Positions 44,557 through 53,804 of a DNA stretch of 64,000 bases are shown piece by piece. The stretch covers positions 1 through 64,000 of the forward strand of contig NZ_CAJHBI010000011.1 in assembly GCF_904846605.1 (NCBI RefSeq). Reading direction: 5' to 3'. The translations under genes and the position numbers were made by a program. Source of the stretch: Psychrobacter sp. 72-O-c. GTDB taxonomy: Bacteria; Pseudomonadota; Gammaproteobacteria; Pseudomonadales; Moraxellaceae. The notes beneath the pieces were generated by a model. That model had not been told where the DNA came from and made no database searches. It saw nothing but the letters and a program-made list of their open reading frames with translations. How positions within the stretch are numbered: the first letter of the stretch is position 1; every line of letters begins with the position of its first letter.

Positions 44557-44880
44557 ATGAAATTACTTATTCAGCTGCGCACGCCTACTGAGATGGCAAG
44601 TTACGAAGGCTGTGCCCTCGCCTTGACACTAGCGACCTTTGGCCATGAGGTGCAGTTGTATTTAGACGCGCCCGTCTTTGGATTATTAATGCAGCCCCAG
44701 TCTCGTTTGCACGGTATGATTCAATCGCTTGAATTGTATGACATACCAGCGGCTTGGCTACCTAGTGATGTGTTTAGCGGTTGGCTCACAGGTATGCTGC
44801 CAAACGACTTGGCCACGCAATTGATGCTCATACCAGAGAGCATCAACTCACAGGACTTTGAACAAATTCTAACCTTCTAA
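44557..44880 (+). CDS. tusC: Sulfur relay protein TusC (DsrF-like)
   Basis: This 107-residue DsrF/TusC protein forms the structural core of the TusBCD heterohexamer. It starts MKLLIQLRTPTEMASYEGCALALTLATFG, which is the usual beginning of the family (S-x-YEG-x-A), and contains QLYLDAPVFGLL. It has no conserved C-terminal cysteine, as is normal for TusC. AAGGATAAACC gives a good ribosome binding site. It lies 23 bases after tusD and 38 before tusB. Confidence 0.88.
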   Translation: MKLLIQLRTPTEMASYEGCALALTLATFGHEVQLYLDAPVFGLLMQPQSRLHGMIQSLELYDIPAAWLPSDVFSGWLTGMLPNDLATQLMLIPESINSQDFEQILTF

Positions 44881-44918
44881 TTTTCATATACTATAGCTAC
44901 TAGCAATCGGACACCGTT

Positions 44919-45278
44919 ATGGCAACCTTATATCAATTACACAGCGCAATGGACACACTTAGTCGCAGCACTGAAGAGATGGCGCTAACATGGCGTGCTG
45001 GCGACAGTATCCTCTTGCTGGGCACAACGGTCGCTTTTATTGAATGGCTAAACGCTTATTTGGATGAGAATGAGATACAAGGTATCATGGGCATCTACGC
45101 GCTTGCCGATGATGTAGCCCAGCTATCGTCCAATACTACTGCTAAGCTAAACCTAAATGCCAAGTTAACCGCCCTGTTAACTGATAGTGAGTGGGTCGAG
45201 ATGACCCAAAATACCAATATTGATGGAACCGATGTTAATGAAGCCAAGTTCGACAAAGTGGTGACGATTGCCTTATGA
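44919..45278 (+). CDS. tusB: Sulfur relay protein TusB (DsrH-like)
   Basis: This 119-residue DsrH/TusB protein begins ATLYQLHSAMDTLSRSTEEM and includes GDSILLLGTTVAFIEWLNAYLD and VKLT-type strands, close to the family in the N-terminal half. The family cysteine of DsrH is not present at the usual place, as in several TusB proteins. Its TGA stop overlaps the ATG of tusE by four bases (ATGA), a sign of translational coupling. Confidence 0.78.
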   Translation: MATLYQLHSAMDTLSRSTEEMALTWRAGDSILLLGTTVAFIEWLNAYLDENEIQGIMGIYALADDVAQLSSNTTAKLNLNAKLTALLTDSEWVEMTQNTNIDGTDVNEAKFDKVVTIAL

Positions 45279-45652
45279 CTGCTATTACTCCGACTTCTAC
45301 TATTCCAGCTGCTATCACTACAACGTCTATTGCGACTGCTAACATGGCATTAGACCAAGACGGTCATTTATGTGACCATACGCTTTGGACTCCTGATATT
45401 GCCCAGCAGCTCGCTGATACGCTGGATGTCAGTTTGAGCGCTGAGCATTTACAGATTTTGCAACAAGTACGCGCCTTTTTTGATAAGTTCAATCACGCCC
45501 CTGCCACTCGCCCGCTGATTAAATGGCTACAACAAACCTTACCGGAGCACGACATCAGCAATCAAAAGCTACAGCAACTGTTTAATACCGGTTTGGTCGC
45601 CCGCCATGTTAATCGCCTCGCTGGACTGCCAAAACCGCCTAATTGTTTATAA
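45275..45652 (+). CDS. tusE: Sulfur carrier TusE (DsrC-like)
   Basis: This 125-residue protein is TusE, the last carrier, which passes the sulfur to MnmA for s2U34 formation. The conserved core DGHLCDHTLWTPDIAQQLA, RAFFDKFNHAPATRPLIKWL and the C-terminal tail GLPKPPNCL contain the penultimate cysteine that carries the persulfide. The first 23 residues are Thr/Ile-rich and extend beyond the family, so the internal ATG at 45344 (MALDQDGHL) may be the true start; the ATGA overlap with tusB favours the first. It closes the operon. Confidence 0.92.
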   Translation: MTAITPTSTIPAAITTTSIATANMALDQDGHLCDHTLWTPDIAQQLADTLDVSLSAEHLQILQQVRAFFDKFNHAPATRPLIKWLQQTLPEHDISNQKLQQLFNTGLVARHVNRLAGLPKPPNCL

Positions 45653-45712
45653 AAGTCTACTTATAAGAATCTAGTTATAAAAAGGTTACTTAAAAAGCTA
45701 CTTATAAAACAG

Positions 45713-46288
45713 CTATTTTGGGTCATAAACCGTAAGGGTTTCATAACCAACACTGCGACCTTCGTCACCACCAAAGTTTTGCTGCCGCCATACCTCATAT
45801 AGACATATCGCCACACTGTTGGATAAGTTTAAACTGCGTGAGTCAGGCAACATAGGCAATCTAAGCCAATGAGCTGCGCCAATATCATCACGAATCTCCT
45901 CTACTAAGCCTGCTGTTTCTGAACCAAATACCAATGCTATGTTAGGTGCTACATCAGAAGTGCTTTTTGAATTGGTTTCTAAGTCAGCACTCGCTTGAGT
46001 CATAAAATTATAATCGTAAAACGATTTGCTAAGCTTAGTAGTCATTGCCGTGATGATACGACAGTCCGCGGTCATTAGCGCCTGTTTGGCAGCCGTCCAG
46101 TTATCATGTACTTGTAGATCCGCGTACTCATGATAATCCAAGCCAGCGCGGCGCAGCTTCTTGTCATCAAGCTCAAACCCTAAAGGCTTCACGACATGCA
46201 GCTGCGCACCACTGTTAGCACACAGACGAATAATGTTTCCAGTATTGCTAGGCATTTTTGGGGCTACCAGCACAATGTGAATGGTCAT
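45713..46288 (-). CDS. trmL: tRNA (cytidine/uridine-34-2'-O)-methyltransferase
   Basis: This 191-residue SPOUT methyltransferase methylates the ribose of position 34 in tRNA(Leu) isoacceptors. The knotted AdoMet site is formed by VLVAPKMPSNTGNIIRLCAN at the N-terminus, ALVFGSETAGLVEEI and the C-terminal RLPMLPDSRSLNLSNSVAIC. An insertion of about 12 residues (LETNSKSTSDVAPN) lies before the second motif; E. coli TrmL has 157 residues. It converges with the tusDCBE operon, and both products act on the wobble base of tRNA. GGAACCATT precedes the ATG. Confidence 0.92.
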   Translation of the reverse strand: MTIHIVLVAPKMPSNTGNIIRLCANSGAQLHVVKPLGFELDDKKLRRAGLDYHEYADLQVHDNWTAAKQALMTADCRIITAMTTKLSKSFYDYNFMTQASADLETNSKSTSDVAPNIALVFGSETAGLVEEIRDDIGAAHWLRLPMLPDSRSLNLSNSVAICLYEVWRQQNFGGDEGRSVGYETLTVYDPK

Positions 46289-46672
46289 AATGGTTCCATA
46301 AATAGGTCAATAGATAACTTAATAATGATTGGTTTGACTATAATTTGCTTACGGCTTAGCAGTCAATATATCTACATATAAGTATTACTGTTTAACAGTG
46401 AAGTAAGTCGTCTTATATTTTAGCGTAATGAAAAGTTACAGTTTACTGTCAATAATTACATTTTGATACTGGGCAACCATTTTAACTTTTATTATTATGA
46501 CCCTGACAGATGACGAAGCAATACCACGACATTAAGATGGCATAGTTAATATGCCTTTATATGAATCAACAGTGTTGCTTTTTTATTCTACATATAATAG
46601 ATGGCGTTACAGCAAATCGCTTAACGTGATTTATTTCACTGGTATGAATGTACCTATTTCGAGGACAGTATT
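46289..46672. other. Intergenic region, trmL / lipoprotein
   Basis: About 380 AT-rich bases, including the promoter of the small lipoprotein gene. TTCGAGGACAGTATT before the ATG at 46673 gives a ribosome binding site. No other feature is recognised. Confidence 0.35.
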
Positions 46673-46813
46673 ATGAAAAAATTAATTATCGCATCTATGA
46701 CTGCAATGTTTGTACTAACTGGTTGTAATACTTTTGCAGGTTTAGGCCAAGACGTATCAAGTGCTGGCGATGCTGTAAGTAATACAGCGACAGACGTAAA
46801 ACAAAAAATCTAA
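46673..46813 (+). CDS. Entericidin-like small lipoprotein
   Basis: A 46-residue protein, MKKLIIASMTAMFVLTGC then NTFAGLGQDVSSAGDAVSN, ending VKQKI. The lipobox LTGC puts the lipid on Cys-18, and the mature 29 residues match the entericidin pattern (CNT-x-G-x-G-x-D-x3-G-x-A). Such proteins are small membrane lipoproteins; in E. coli EcnA/EcnB are an antidote/toxin pair. Here it stands alone with its own terminator, so a general envelope role is just as likely. AGGACAG lies about seven bases before the ATG. Confidence 0.88.
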   Translation: MKKLIIASMTAMFVLTGCNTFAGLGQDVSSAGDAVSNTATDVKQKI

Positions 46814-46840
46814 GTTTTAAGTGCTTAGATTTGGTGTTTA

Positions 46841-46873
46841 AAAGGCTTACTATTTATTTGGTAAGCCTTTTTT
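46841..46873 (+). terminator. Terminator of the entericidin-like gene
   Basis: AAAGGCTTAC and GTAAGCCTTT form ten perfect pairs around TATTTATTTG, followed by T residues. Confidence 0.9.
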
Positions 46874-46940
46874 CTTTCATCCTACTCTAAACCTTGGGTA
46901 GTGGATCACTCATATCTCACAAAATTTTTATCATATAAAA

Positions 46941-48203
46941 TTATAAGAACTCTCGCAATACTTGATTGAGATAACGCCGTCCCAATGCAGTAGGCCGTAG
47001 CATATTTTTACTGTCCATTAGCAAGCCTTGGCTAACCAGTTTAGCTACTTGTTCAGCAATATCACTGTAGTGCAAATTCGTTCGCGCTTCAAACAACGCC
47101 CAAGTGACACCCTCATGCAGACGTAGCGCATTAAGCATGAATTCGCTGACCAACTCATCGTTCGGGATTGCTTGCCAGCCAACCATTTTTGGGGCATCCT
47201 GACAGGAAACATAGTCTTTGGGCATACGTGATTTACTAAAGCGATAAATTCCTACTGTTGTTAAAAGTTCATTGTCTAGTGAGATACTTGATTTCTGTTC
47301 CCCAATACTGACCTTACCGTGAGCGCCAGCACCAATCGCCAGATAGTCACCAAATTGCCAATAATTAATATTATGACGACACGGCATATCTGATGCGCCA
47401 GCCCATGCCGACACCTCATAATTATCATAACCTAAGCTCTGTAATAAAGCCTGTCCCGCCTGCTCAATATCGGCCAAACTGTCTTCGTCCGGTAAAATTG
47501 GCTGATTGCGATAAAATACCGTATTAGGCTCAATGGTCAGCTGATACCAAGATATATGGGTCGCTCCGGCATCATGCGCGATTTGAATATCATATAATGC
47601 CTCGATCATGGTCTGCTGCGGCAAACCGTGCATCAAATCAACATTTACCCGCTCAAAACCAGCAGTGCGAGCTGAGTTAATCGCTGATAGTGCCTGCTTA
47701 GGATCATGGATACGCCCAAGCGTATTAAGCTTATCGGCGTCAAAGCTTTGCACACCAATAGACAAGCGGTTGATACCCACATCTAAATATTCAGAAAATG
47801 GCGCATGCTCTAGCGTACCAGGGTTGGCTTCCATAGTGATTTCAATATCGCTTGCAAAATCAAAACACGCACGCAATCCAGAAAATAAGCGCTGATACTG
47901 AGCAATGGGTAGTAACGACGGCGTACCGCCACCGATAAATATCGAGCTAATCTCTCGCCCTTGAGTCAATGGCTGCTGCATACGCGCATCTAATAACAGC
48001 GCATCTACGTACTCATCATACATTGATAATGATATATCCGTACCCAGCTCGTGCGAGTTAAAATCGCAGTAGGGACATTTTTTTACGCACCACGGAATAT
48101 GTATGTATAGCGCAAGCGGGATACCCTTCGCGTCTATGTTACTCATACTAGAACTATTTAAATTAGAAGCATGCGAAATGCTTTTAGATTTAGATTTGGA
48201 CAT
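46941..48203 (-). CDS. hemW: Heme chaperone HemW, radical SAM
   Basis: This 420-residue protein belongs to the HemW group of radical SAM proteins (formerly annotated as anaerobic coproporphyrinogen III oxidase). The 4Fe-4S motif is C-x3-C-x2-C in HIPWCVKKCPYCDFNSH, and IFIGGGTPSLL, EANPGTLEH, RLSIGVQSFD, NVDLMHGLPQQT and SWYQLTIEPNT are classic. True HemN has an extra Cys after this motif, which is absent here (CPYCDFN), supporting HemW, which binds and delivers heme. A Ser/Lys-rich tail of about 25 residues precedes the core, and the start is uncertain because several in-frame ATG codons exist and no clear ribosome binding site is seen. Confidence 0.9.
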   Translation of the reverse strand: MSKSKSKSISHASNLNSSSMSNIDAKGIPLALYIHIPWCVKKCPYCDFNSHELGTDISLSMYDEYVDALLLDARMQQPLTQGREISSIFIGGGTPSLLPIAQYQRLFSGLRACFDFASDIEITMEANPGTLEHAPFSEYLDVGINRLSIGVQSFDADKLNTLGRIHDPKQALSAINSARTAGFERVNVDLMHGLPQQTMIEALYDIQIAHDAGATHISWYQLTIEPNTVFYRNQPILPDEDSLADIEQAGQALLQSLGYDNYEVSAWAGASDMPCRHNINYWQFGDYLAIGAGAHGKVSIGEQKSSISLDNELLTTVGIYRFSKSRMPKDYVSCQDAPKMVGWQAIPNDELVSEFMLNALRLHEGVTWALFEARTNLHYSDIAEQVAKLVSQGLLMDSKNMLRPTALGRRYLNQVLREFL

Positions 48204-48433
48204 AAATAGACTTATTCATCAATGAGAAGCTGTCATCAACAGCAAAAAGTAACGTTAGGATAACGGCTAAACTGCTTAAAAAAAAGGTTAACTTAAAGAA
48301 AAGCACGTCAATAACAAAACCAGTAACAAACGCTCATGTTAACGGCGTTCTGTTACAGGCAAAATAGCTCACAACTGCTGTTACTGTATAAAATTATAAT
48401 GAATTATTAGCTATAACTAAAAGGATAAAGAAC

Positions 48434-48940
48434 ATGGCCTATTGGCTTATGAAGTCTAATCCCCGTTTTTTTGGGATTGATGACTTACAACGTATGGGTA
48501 CAGAGAGCTGGGATGGCGTGCGTAATTACCGCGCCCGTAACTTTATGCGTGATAATATGAAGGTGGGTGATCAAGTATTTTTTTATCATTCAAGCGCCAA
48601 GCCCTCTGGGGCTGCGGGCATTATGACTATCAGTAAAGCAGGCTACCCCGACCCGACCCAGTTTCATCCTGAACACCGTCATTATGACCCCAAGGCGACA
48701 GAAGAGCAGCCGCGCTGGTATCTGGTAGATGTGGCCTTTGAACAAGCCTTCACCAATACACTGCCACTATCCCAACTTAAATTCTTGCCTGCGCTTGAGG
48801 ACTCTTTATTACTCAGAAAAGGCTGTGAGCAATTAACCGTCATCCCGCTTGAACCTAAGCATTGGCGAACGATTATGGATATGGCAGAAACGCTAGATCT
48901 CTTGCCGGATAGTGAGGACTCCTTATTGCCGTTACTATGA
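48434..48940 (+). CDS. EVE-domain protein
   Basis: This 168-residue protein consists of one EVE domain (PUA-like fold), which binds modified bases of DNA or RNA. The start MAYWLMKSNPRFFGIDDLQ and WDGVRNYRARNFMRDNMKVGD, QVFFYHSSAKPSGAAGI and PRWYLVDVAFE are nearly the family consensus (as in human THYN1). It is conserved and chromosomal, not in a defence island here, so a housekeeping role in RNA or DNA modification recognition is more likely than phage defence. AAAGGATAAAGAAC is a good ribosome binding site. Confidence 0.88.
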   Translation: MAYWLMKSNPRFFGIDDLQRMGTESWDGVRNYRARNFMRDNMKVGDQVFFYHSSAKPSGAAGIMTISKAGYPDPTQFHPEHRHYDPKATEEQPRWYLVDVAFEQAFTNTLPLSQLKFLPALEDSLLLRKGCEQLTVIPLEPKHWRTIMDMAETLDLLPDSEDSLLPLL

Positions 48941-49027
48941 CTCAGGTATACTAATTACTGTTCAATTAATGCCTGCAGAAAACATTGACATCACGGTATA
49001 GCTTCTTTACCATTCTAGTTACTTTTG

Positions 49028-49070
49028 ACCTGTCCATTCATATCTTGAATTGACGGGTTATTTTTATTTT
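49028..49070 (+). terminator. Terminator of the EVE-domain gene
   Basis: ACCTGTC-C-ATTCA pairs with TGAAT-T-GACGGGT (one mismatch, one wobble) around TATCT, followed by TATTTTTATTTT. It lies about 90 bases after the stop. Confidence 0.7.
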
Positions 49071-49111
49071 AGTGTCCGTATTTTTCTGGCTGTATTTTAA
49101 TAACTCTCTAT

Positions 49112-49175
49112 TTCTTATTGTAGTCAGTACATTTTCAAACAGATTCTTATTGTAGTCAGTACATTTTCAAACAGA
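49112..49175. repeat. Perfect tandem 32-bp direct repeat
   Basis: TTCTTATTGTAGTCAGTACA and the following ATTTTCAAACAGA occur twice without a gap (49112-49143 and 49144-49175). The period of 32 bases is close to three helix turns. No function is known. Confidence 0.9.
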
Positions 49176-49183
49176 GACGGTGT

Positions 49184-49251
49184 GGCTGGTAGAAATTTTT
49201 GCAGCCTCTGTCTGGCGAAGCGCACAGCACGCTAGCAAATTCTTACCAGCT
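49184..49251. repeat. Palindromic intergenic repeat (REP-like)
   Basis: GGCTGGTAGAAATTTTTGC and its near-complement GCTAGCAAATTCTTACCAGC flank a GC-richer loop with CTGT/ACAG, giving an imperfect stem of about 20 pairs directly after the 32-bp direct repeat. The composition differs from the surrounding DNA. It looks like a dispersed palindromic repeat, but only this copy is in the window. Confidence 0.5.
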
Positions 49252-49445
49252 GCACGCATTTATCTACGTATCGCTTTTATTTTAGTATTGATTATAACTA
49301 ATCAGCCCGTATTATTGTGTTTAGCATGATTTACCAGAGTATGATTGCCGGCACTATTCCTATCTTACTGTTCCGCTATTGATTTGTTGATGACAGTATT
49401 TATCCATTAACAATAACCACCTTGAATAATGAAAAGTTGCTAACC

Positions 49446-50813
49446 ATGGCTTTGCCGATATCCTTTACAGATTTTAAGAGCTACAGCTTGCGCTTAGGCG
49501 TACTAGCGTTACCTATCTTGATTACCCAGTTTTGCCAAGCAGCATTAGGCGTTGTTGATGCCATTATGGCCGGACAAGTTTCTGCATTAGACTTAGCGGC
49601 TGTCGCAGTTGGCTCTGGTATTTGGCTACCGCTGTTTTTACTGGCAACCGGTATTCTGATTGCGACTACGCCTTTAATTGGGGAAGCAATAGGGAAAAAT
49701 AAGCACGACCAAGTACCTCATATCACCCAGCAGTCATTATGGACCGCAGGGGTAATAGGTATCATTGGCTTTATTATTGTCAACTTAATGCCTAACGTGC
49801 TTGGGATAATGGGGGTTCCTGACAATATCCGCCCCATAGCCTCTCAGTATTTACACGGGGTGTCCTTTGGATTCCCTGCTATGGCCGTGTATGCCGTGCT
49901 ACGCAGTTATTGCGAAGCACTTGGGCGTCCTGAGCCAGTAACTGTTATTAGTATTATTGGACTCCTCGCAGATATTCCATTGAACTATATTTTTATTCAT
50001 GGTTTGTACGGTATGCCTGAGATGGGTGGTGCGGGTTGCGGGGTGGCAACGGCTATCGTGTTGTGGATAAATGTCTTACTATTGGCGGCTTACACCACCT
50101 TTACTAAACGCCAGCAATTTGCCAGTACACGATTTTTTTATAGCTTCACTAAACCCAACCGCGAGCAAATCACAAAACTACTTAAGCTGGGAATACCGAT
50201 CGGTGTTTCTATCTTTTTTGAGGCCAGTTTATTTAGCTTAGGGGCACTGGTGATCAGTCCGTTAGGCGAATTGGCAACAGCATCGCATCAAGTGGCACTG
50301 GCCGTGACTTCGCAGCTGTTTATGATACCTATCTCGGTAGCAATGGCCCTGACCATTATGGTTTCCAATCGTTTTGGCCAAAAAAACCTCGTTGCCCTAC
50401 ACAATGTACAAACCACTGGGCTTATCTGGACGATACTTATCGCTATTGTTTGTATGCTGGGGATTTGGCTGTTCAGACCACAACTGGCGGCTGCTTTCAC
50501 TGATAACCCAGAAGTACGCGCACAAGCCATGCACCTATTGATTTTTGCGCTTGCCTATCAATTATTTGATGGCTGGCAGGTCAATATTGCCGGTATATTA
50601 CGCGGTATGCAGGACACTACCGTGCCAATGTGGGTGACGCTATTTTGTTATTGGATCGTCGCCTTACCGCTTGGTATTTACTTAGTGCGCTTTACGGATA
50701 CTGGGGCACAAGGGTTTTGGATGGCGTTAATTACCGGCTTATTTTTATCTTCTATTCTACTCACGCTGCGTCTGCGTTATCAACAGAAACGCTTGAGAGC
50801 GATGTGGGCTTAG
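49446..50813 (+). CDS. MATE family efflux transporter (NorM-like)
   Basis: This 455-residue protein has two MatE repeats of six membrane helices, an inner-membrane exporter that uses Na+ or H+ to expel cationic drugs. Seen are ILITQFCQAALGVVDAIMAGQ in helix 1-2 and PLFLLATGILIATTPLIGE, plus the second repeat GIPIGVSIFFEASLFSLGALV and GILRGMQDTTVPMWV. The frame can start at a TTG at 49422, but the ATG at 49446 gives the usual N-terminus. Typical E. coli NorM/MdtK has 457 residues. The ribosome binding site is weak. The substrate is not known. Confidence 0.9.
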   Translation: MALPISFTDFKSYSLRLGVLALPILITQFCQAALGVVDAIMAGQVSALDLAAVAVGSGIWLPLFLLATGILIATTPLIGEAIGKNKHDQVPHITQQSLWTAGVIGIIGFIIVNLMPNVLGIMGVPDNIRPIASQYLHGVSFGFPAMAVYAVLRSYCEALGRPEPVTVISIIGLLADIPLNYIFIHGLYGMPEMGGAGCGVATAIVLWINVLLLAAYTTFTKRQQFASTRFFYSFTKPNREQITKLLKLGIPIGVSIFFEASLFSLGALVISPLGELATASHQVALAVTSQLFMIPISVAMALTIMVSNRFGQKNLVALHNVQTTGLIWTILIAIVCMLGIWLFRPQLAAAFTDNPEVRAQAMHLLIFALAYQLFDGWQVNIAGILRGMQDTTVPMWVTLFCYWIVALPLGIYLVRFTDTGAQGFWMALITGLFLSSILLTLRLRYQQKRLRAMWA

Positions 50814-51173
50814 CTCAATCAACCATGCGTTTTTACATAAACTATGTTACTAAGCTATAGTGTGTGTGCTGCCCATAACTGTCATCTAAATTTTTTCCCT
50901 CAGCATTTTTCAAATAGTTGTCTTATTTTTCTATCAAACTTTTCTATCGTAGCGTCTAGTAACCATTACTAGCGCTACCTAGCCACATAGACTATGATGA
51001 ATGATTGGGTATTTCTTACCGATGAGTATGTTCACGTCAAAATATGTAAAATTTCCAGTTAACAACTGTACATTGATTGCTCATTGCGCTGAATATAGGT
51101 ATCATTAGCAATTAATTAGACAATATTTTGTTACACTATTACTTGAATTCTAGTACAAGGCCTCATTAAAATT
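50814..51173. other. Upstream region of accBC
   Basis: About 360 AT-rich bases without a gene. The accB promoter must lie here. No clear operator or RNA structure was recognised. Confidence 0.35.
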
Positions 51174-51602
51174 ATGGATATTGAAAAAATACGCACCTTA
51201 ATCGCCCTCATGGAAGAAAACGAACTGGTCAATCTAGAAGTCAGTTCAGACGATGAGCATATTAGTCTTACTCGTCATTACGATGCCCCTGTCCCAACGA
51301 TGATGGCTGCTCCTACTGCTGTCGGTGTGCCTGTCGCTACTGAAGCCAAAGAAAACACAAAAGCGGGTAGCGTTGAGACCTCACCAATGGTGGGTGTATT
51401 TTATTCCGCGCCTAGCCCTAACGATCCCCCATTTGTAAAAATCGGACAAAAAGTACAAGCTGGTGATACGCTGGGTATTATCGAAGCGATGAAAATTATG
51501 AATCCGCTTGAAGCCACTCAAAGCGGTGTCGTTGACGAAATCTTAGTGGACAACTCTGAGGTCGTACAGTTTGGCCAGCCCGTCATACGCTATAAAGCTT
51601 AA
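51174..51602 (+). CDS. accB: Biotin carboxyl carrier protein of acetyl-CoA carboxylase
   Basis: This 142-residue BCCP carries the biotin that moves carboxyl groups in fatty acid synthesis. The biotinylated lysine sits in [12 protein letters not shown], the strict consensus. The N-terminal part ([18 protein letters not shown]) is the domain that holds the complex together, joined by an Ala/Pro-rich linker (about residues 38-70). The length is slightly below E. coli AccB (156). It is followed after 80 bases by accC in an operon. Confidence 0.95.
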   Translation: MDIEKIRTLIALMEENELVNLEVSSDDEHISLTRHYDAPVPTMMAAPTAVGVPVATEAKENTKAGSVETSPMVGVFYSAPSPNDPPFVKIGQKVQAGDTLGIIEAMKIMNPLEATQSGVVDEILVDNSEVVQFGQPVIRYKA

Positions 51603-51682
51603 CGGTATCTGCCACACTTTACTTTGTTGTGATTGATTATAAAAATTTAATCAATCAACACCGCTTTGACAAGGATGACCCC

Positions 51683-53029
51683 ATGATAAAAAAACTGCTC
51701 ATCGCCAATCGAGGTGAGATTGCTCTACGTATTGTCCGCGCTTGTAAAGCGCTTGGTATCGAGACTGTCGGTGTCTACTCTACTGCCGACGAGAACCTAA
51801 TGCACCTGCGCTTCGTTGATGAAGCCATTTGTATCGGTAAGCCCAACGCCAATCAGAGTTATCTAAATATTAATACTATCTTAACCGCTGCTGAAATCTC
51901 TGGCGCTGATGCTATCCATCCTGGTTACGGCTTTTTAGCTGAAAATGCTGAATTCGCTGAGCGCGTTGAGGAAGCAGGGTTAACTTTCGTCGGTCCTAAC
52001 GCGGATCATATTCGTTTAATGGGTAATAAAGTCTCTGCTATTAACGCCATGAAAAAAGCAGGCGTTCCCACCGTACCGGGTTCCGTTGGTGCAGTAAACC
52101 TACATAATGCTGAAGAACAAGCGCGCAATATCGGCTTTCCGCTGATAATTAAAGCCGCATCTGGTGGTGGTGGCCGCGGTATGCGTGTCGTCGAACGTTT
52201 CGAAGAAGTTATCGGCCAAGTACAAGCCGCTAAGCAAGAAGCTGAGCTATGGTTTGGTGATGATACCGTTTATATGGAACGCTATTTACAGAACCCACGC
52301 CATGTTGAAGTTCAAGTACTGGGTGATGGTAATGGTAATGCCATTCATCTCTATGACCGTGACTGCTCACTACAGCGTCGCCATCAAAAGGTACTAGAAG
52401 AAGCGCCTGCCCCTGACATCCCTGATGATGTACGTCAACCGATCTTGGATGCTTGCGTCAAAGCTTGTGAGCTGGTTAAATATCGCGGTGCGGGTACGTT
52501 CGAATTTTTATTTGAAAATAACGAATTTTTCTTTATTGAGATGAATACCCGTGTTCAGGTTGAGCATCCGGTCACTGAGATGATTACGGGTATTGATGTA
52601 GTGGTTGAGCAGTTAAAAATCGCCGCAGGTTATGGACTATCCTATCGTCAAAGCGAGATTGAAGTTCAAGGTCACGCTATTGAGTGTCGTATCAATGCGG
52701 AAGATGCCGTAACCTTTATGCCCTCACCCGGTACAGTGACACAATTATTTGCACCAAGTGGTGCCGGCGTTCGCTTTGACTCACATCTCTACCCTGGTTA
52801 CGAGATTCCCAGTTATTATGATTCCTTGATTGGTAAGCTTATTTGTCATGGCCAAACACGCCAACAAGCCATTGCAAAAACCTTGCATGCGCTGGACGAG
52901 CTAATCATTGAAGGTATAAAAACTAATATCCCATTGCACCGTGATGTAATTTTAGCCGATGAAAATTTTGCCACTGAGGCACAAAATATCCATTATCTTG
53001 AAAAAGAGCTACTGACTGCTAATAAATAA
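51683..53029 (+). CDS. accC: Biotin carboxylase of acetyl-CoA carboxylase
   Basis: This 448-residue ATP-grasp enzyme carboxylates the biotin on AccB using bicarbonate. [20 protein letters not shown] opens the protein, followed by the ATP-binding [34 protein letters not shown] and the active-site [14 protein letters not shown]. The frame could be extended 18 codons upstream, but AAGGATGACCCC before the ATG at 51683 and the E. coli length of 449 fix the start. It is the second gene of the accBC operon. Confidence 0.97.
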   Translation: MIKKLLIANRGEIALRIVRACKALGIETVGVYSTADENLMHLRFVDEAICIGKPNANQSYLNINTILTAAEISGADAIHPGYGFLAENAEFAERVEEAGLTFVGPNADHIRLMGNKVSAINAMKKAGVPTVPGSVGAVNLHNAEEQARNIGFPLIIKAASGGGGRGMRVVERFEEVIGQVQAAKQEAELWFGDDTVYMERYLQNPRHVEVQVLGDGNGNAIHLYDRDCSLQRRHQKVLEEAPAPDIPDDVRQPILDACVKACELVKYRGAGTFEFLFENNEFFFIEMNTRVQVEHPVTEMITGIDVVVEQLKIAAGYGLSYRQSEIEVQGHAIECRINAEDAVTFMPSPGTVTQLFAPSGAGVRFDSHLYPGYEIPSYYDSLIGKLICHGQTRQQAIAKTLHALDELIIEGIKTNIPLHRDVILADENFATEAQNIHYLEKELLTANK

Positions 53030-53088
53030 AAAGCGGCATCGTAATCTGTATATTGTAATGATGCTCGGTAATTATCAATATCTATATC

Positions 53089-53122
53089 AGAAAACCGTTA
53101 TCAGCAACGATAGCGGTTTTTT
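53089..53122 (+). terminator. Terminator of accBC
   Basis: AAAACCGTTATC pairs with GATAGCGGTTTT (12 pairs, one wobble) around AGCAAC and ends in TT. It lies about 60 bases after accC. Confidence 0.85.
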
Positions 53123-53153
53123 AATGAGATTAGATAAGACAAGCTTTGGTAGG

Positions 53154-53804
53154 CTAAGGTAAAACTCTATGAAAGTTCATATAGCACTTTTTACCATCAG
53201 GATCAGCACACCACTGCATTTTATTACCGTCATGATTTAAAAAGGCAATTAGGGCTTCATCGGTCTGATCAACCTGATTACCTGAACAGTCTTTTTCATT
53301 ATTATCATAAATGGTTTTGATAGCAATAATCGGTAGTCCCTCTTCACGATGGGTTACCAAATAGCGCCCGTAGGTCCATTCTTTACCACTGACCGCCCAC
53401 ATTTCATTGTCCGCACCAAAGTTATATAATTCACGACATTGGTCAGATTTCGCTGATGCATTTATATTTTGACCGGCGTTATTCTCAATATTGGCACTAG
53501 GTTTAATATTGCTAGCTCCAATATTACTGGGTACGACACTAATAATACGTCGTTCACTTTGATCCAGTACCCCATCTTTCTGGCCTGCAATGACTTTAGG
53601 CTCATTACTAGTGGTTGCTCGATCAGCAGGCGCCGCTGTTCGCTTACTTATAGTATCGCTACTGTTTAGGTCTATCTCCCATTGTCCAGCGATGGCAGGG
53701 CTAATGTGCGTGGTAATCGTCGGTTTGCTAATGACTTTACCATTTACTGGCAGTGACGCTAAAATAGCTGCTAATGAAAATGAAGCAATTGAGAGAGGTT
53801 CCAT
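53154..53804 (-). CDS. Uncharacterised, probably exported protein
   Basis: This 216-residue protein starts with a hydrophobic stretch (IASFSLAAILASLP) that could be a signal sequence, though no basic residue precedes it. The middle (residues 60-110) is polar and low in complexity (SNIGASNIKPSANIENNAGQ). The C-terminal half has four to five cysteines (DQCRELYNFG, EKDCSGNQ, MQWCADPDGKKCYMNF), which suggests a disulfide-containing domain outside the cytoplasm. I do not recognise a family. It is convergent with accC. AAAAGGTTAACT before the ATG is a ribosome binding site. Confidence 0.6.
   Translation of the reverse strand: MEPLSIASFSLAAILASLPVNGKVISKPTITTHISPAIAGQWEIDLNSSDTISKRTAAPADRATTSNEPKVIAGQKDGVLDQSERRIISVVPSNIGASNIKPSANIENNAGQNINASAKSDQCRELYNFGADNEMWAVSGKEWTYGRYLVTHREEGLPIIAIKTIYDNNEKDCSGNQVDQTDEALIAFLNHDGNKMQWCADPDGKKCYMNFHRVLP

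Noticed and set aside
48434-48940. EVE-domain gene as part of a phage defence system
   Set aside because: No restriction, nuclease or other defence gene is adjacent; neighbours are ordinary housekeeping genes.
49112-49175. CRISPR array
   Set aside because: Only two repeats, directly abutting with no spacer, and no cas genes.
51629-51682. Upstream TTG start of accC
   Set aside because: It adds 18 residues not found in the family, and the ATG at 51683 has a clear AAGGA site.
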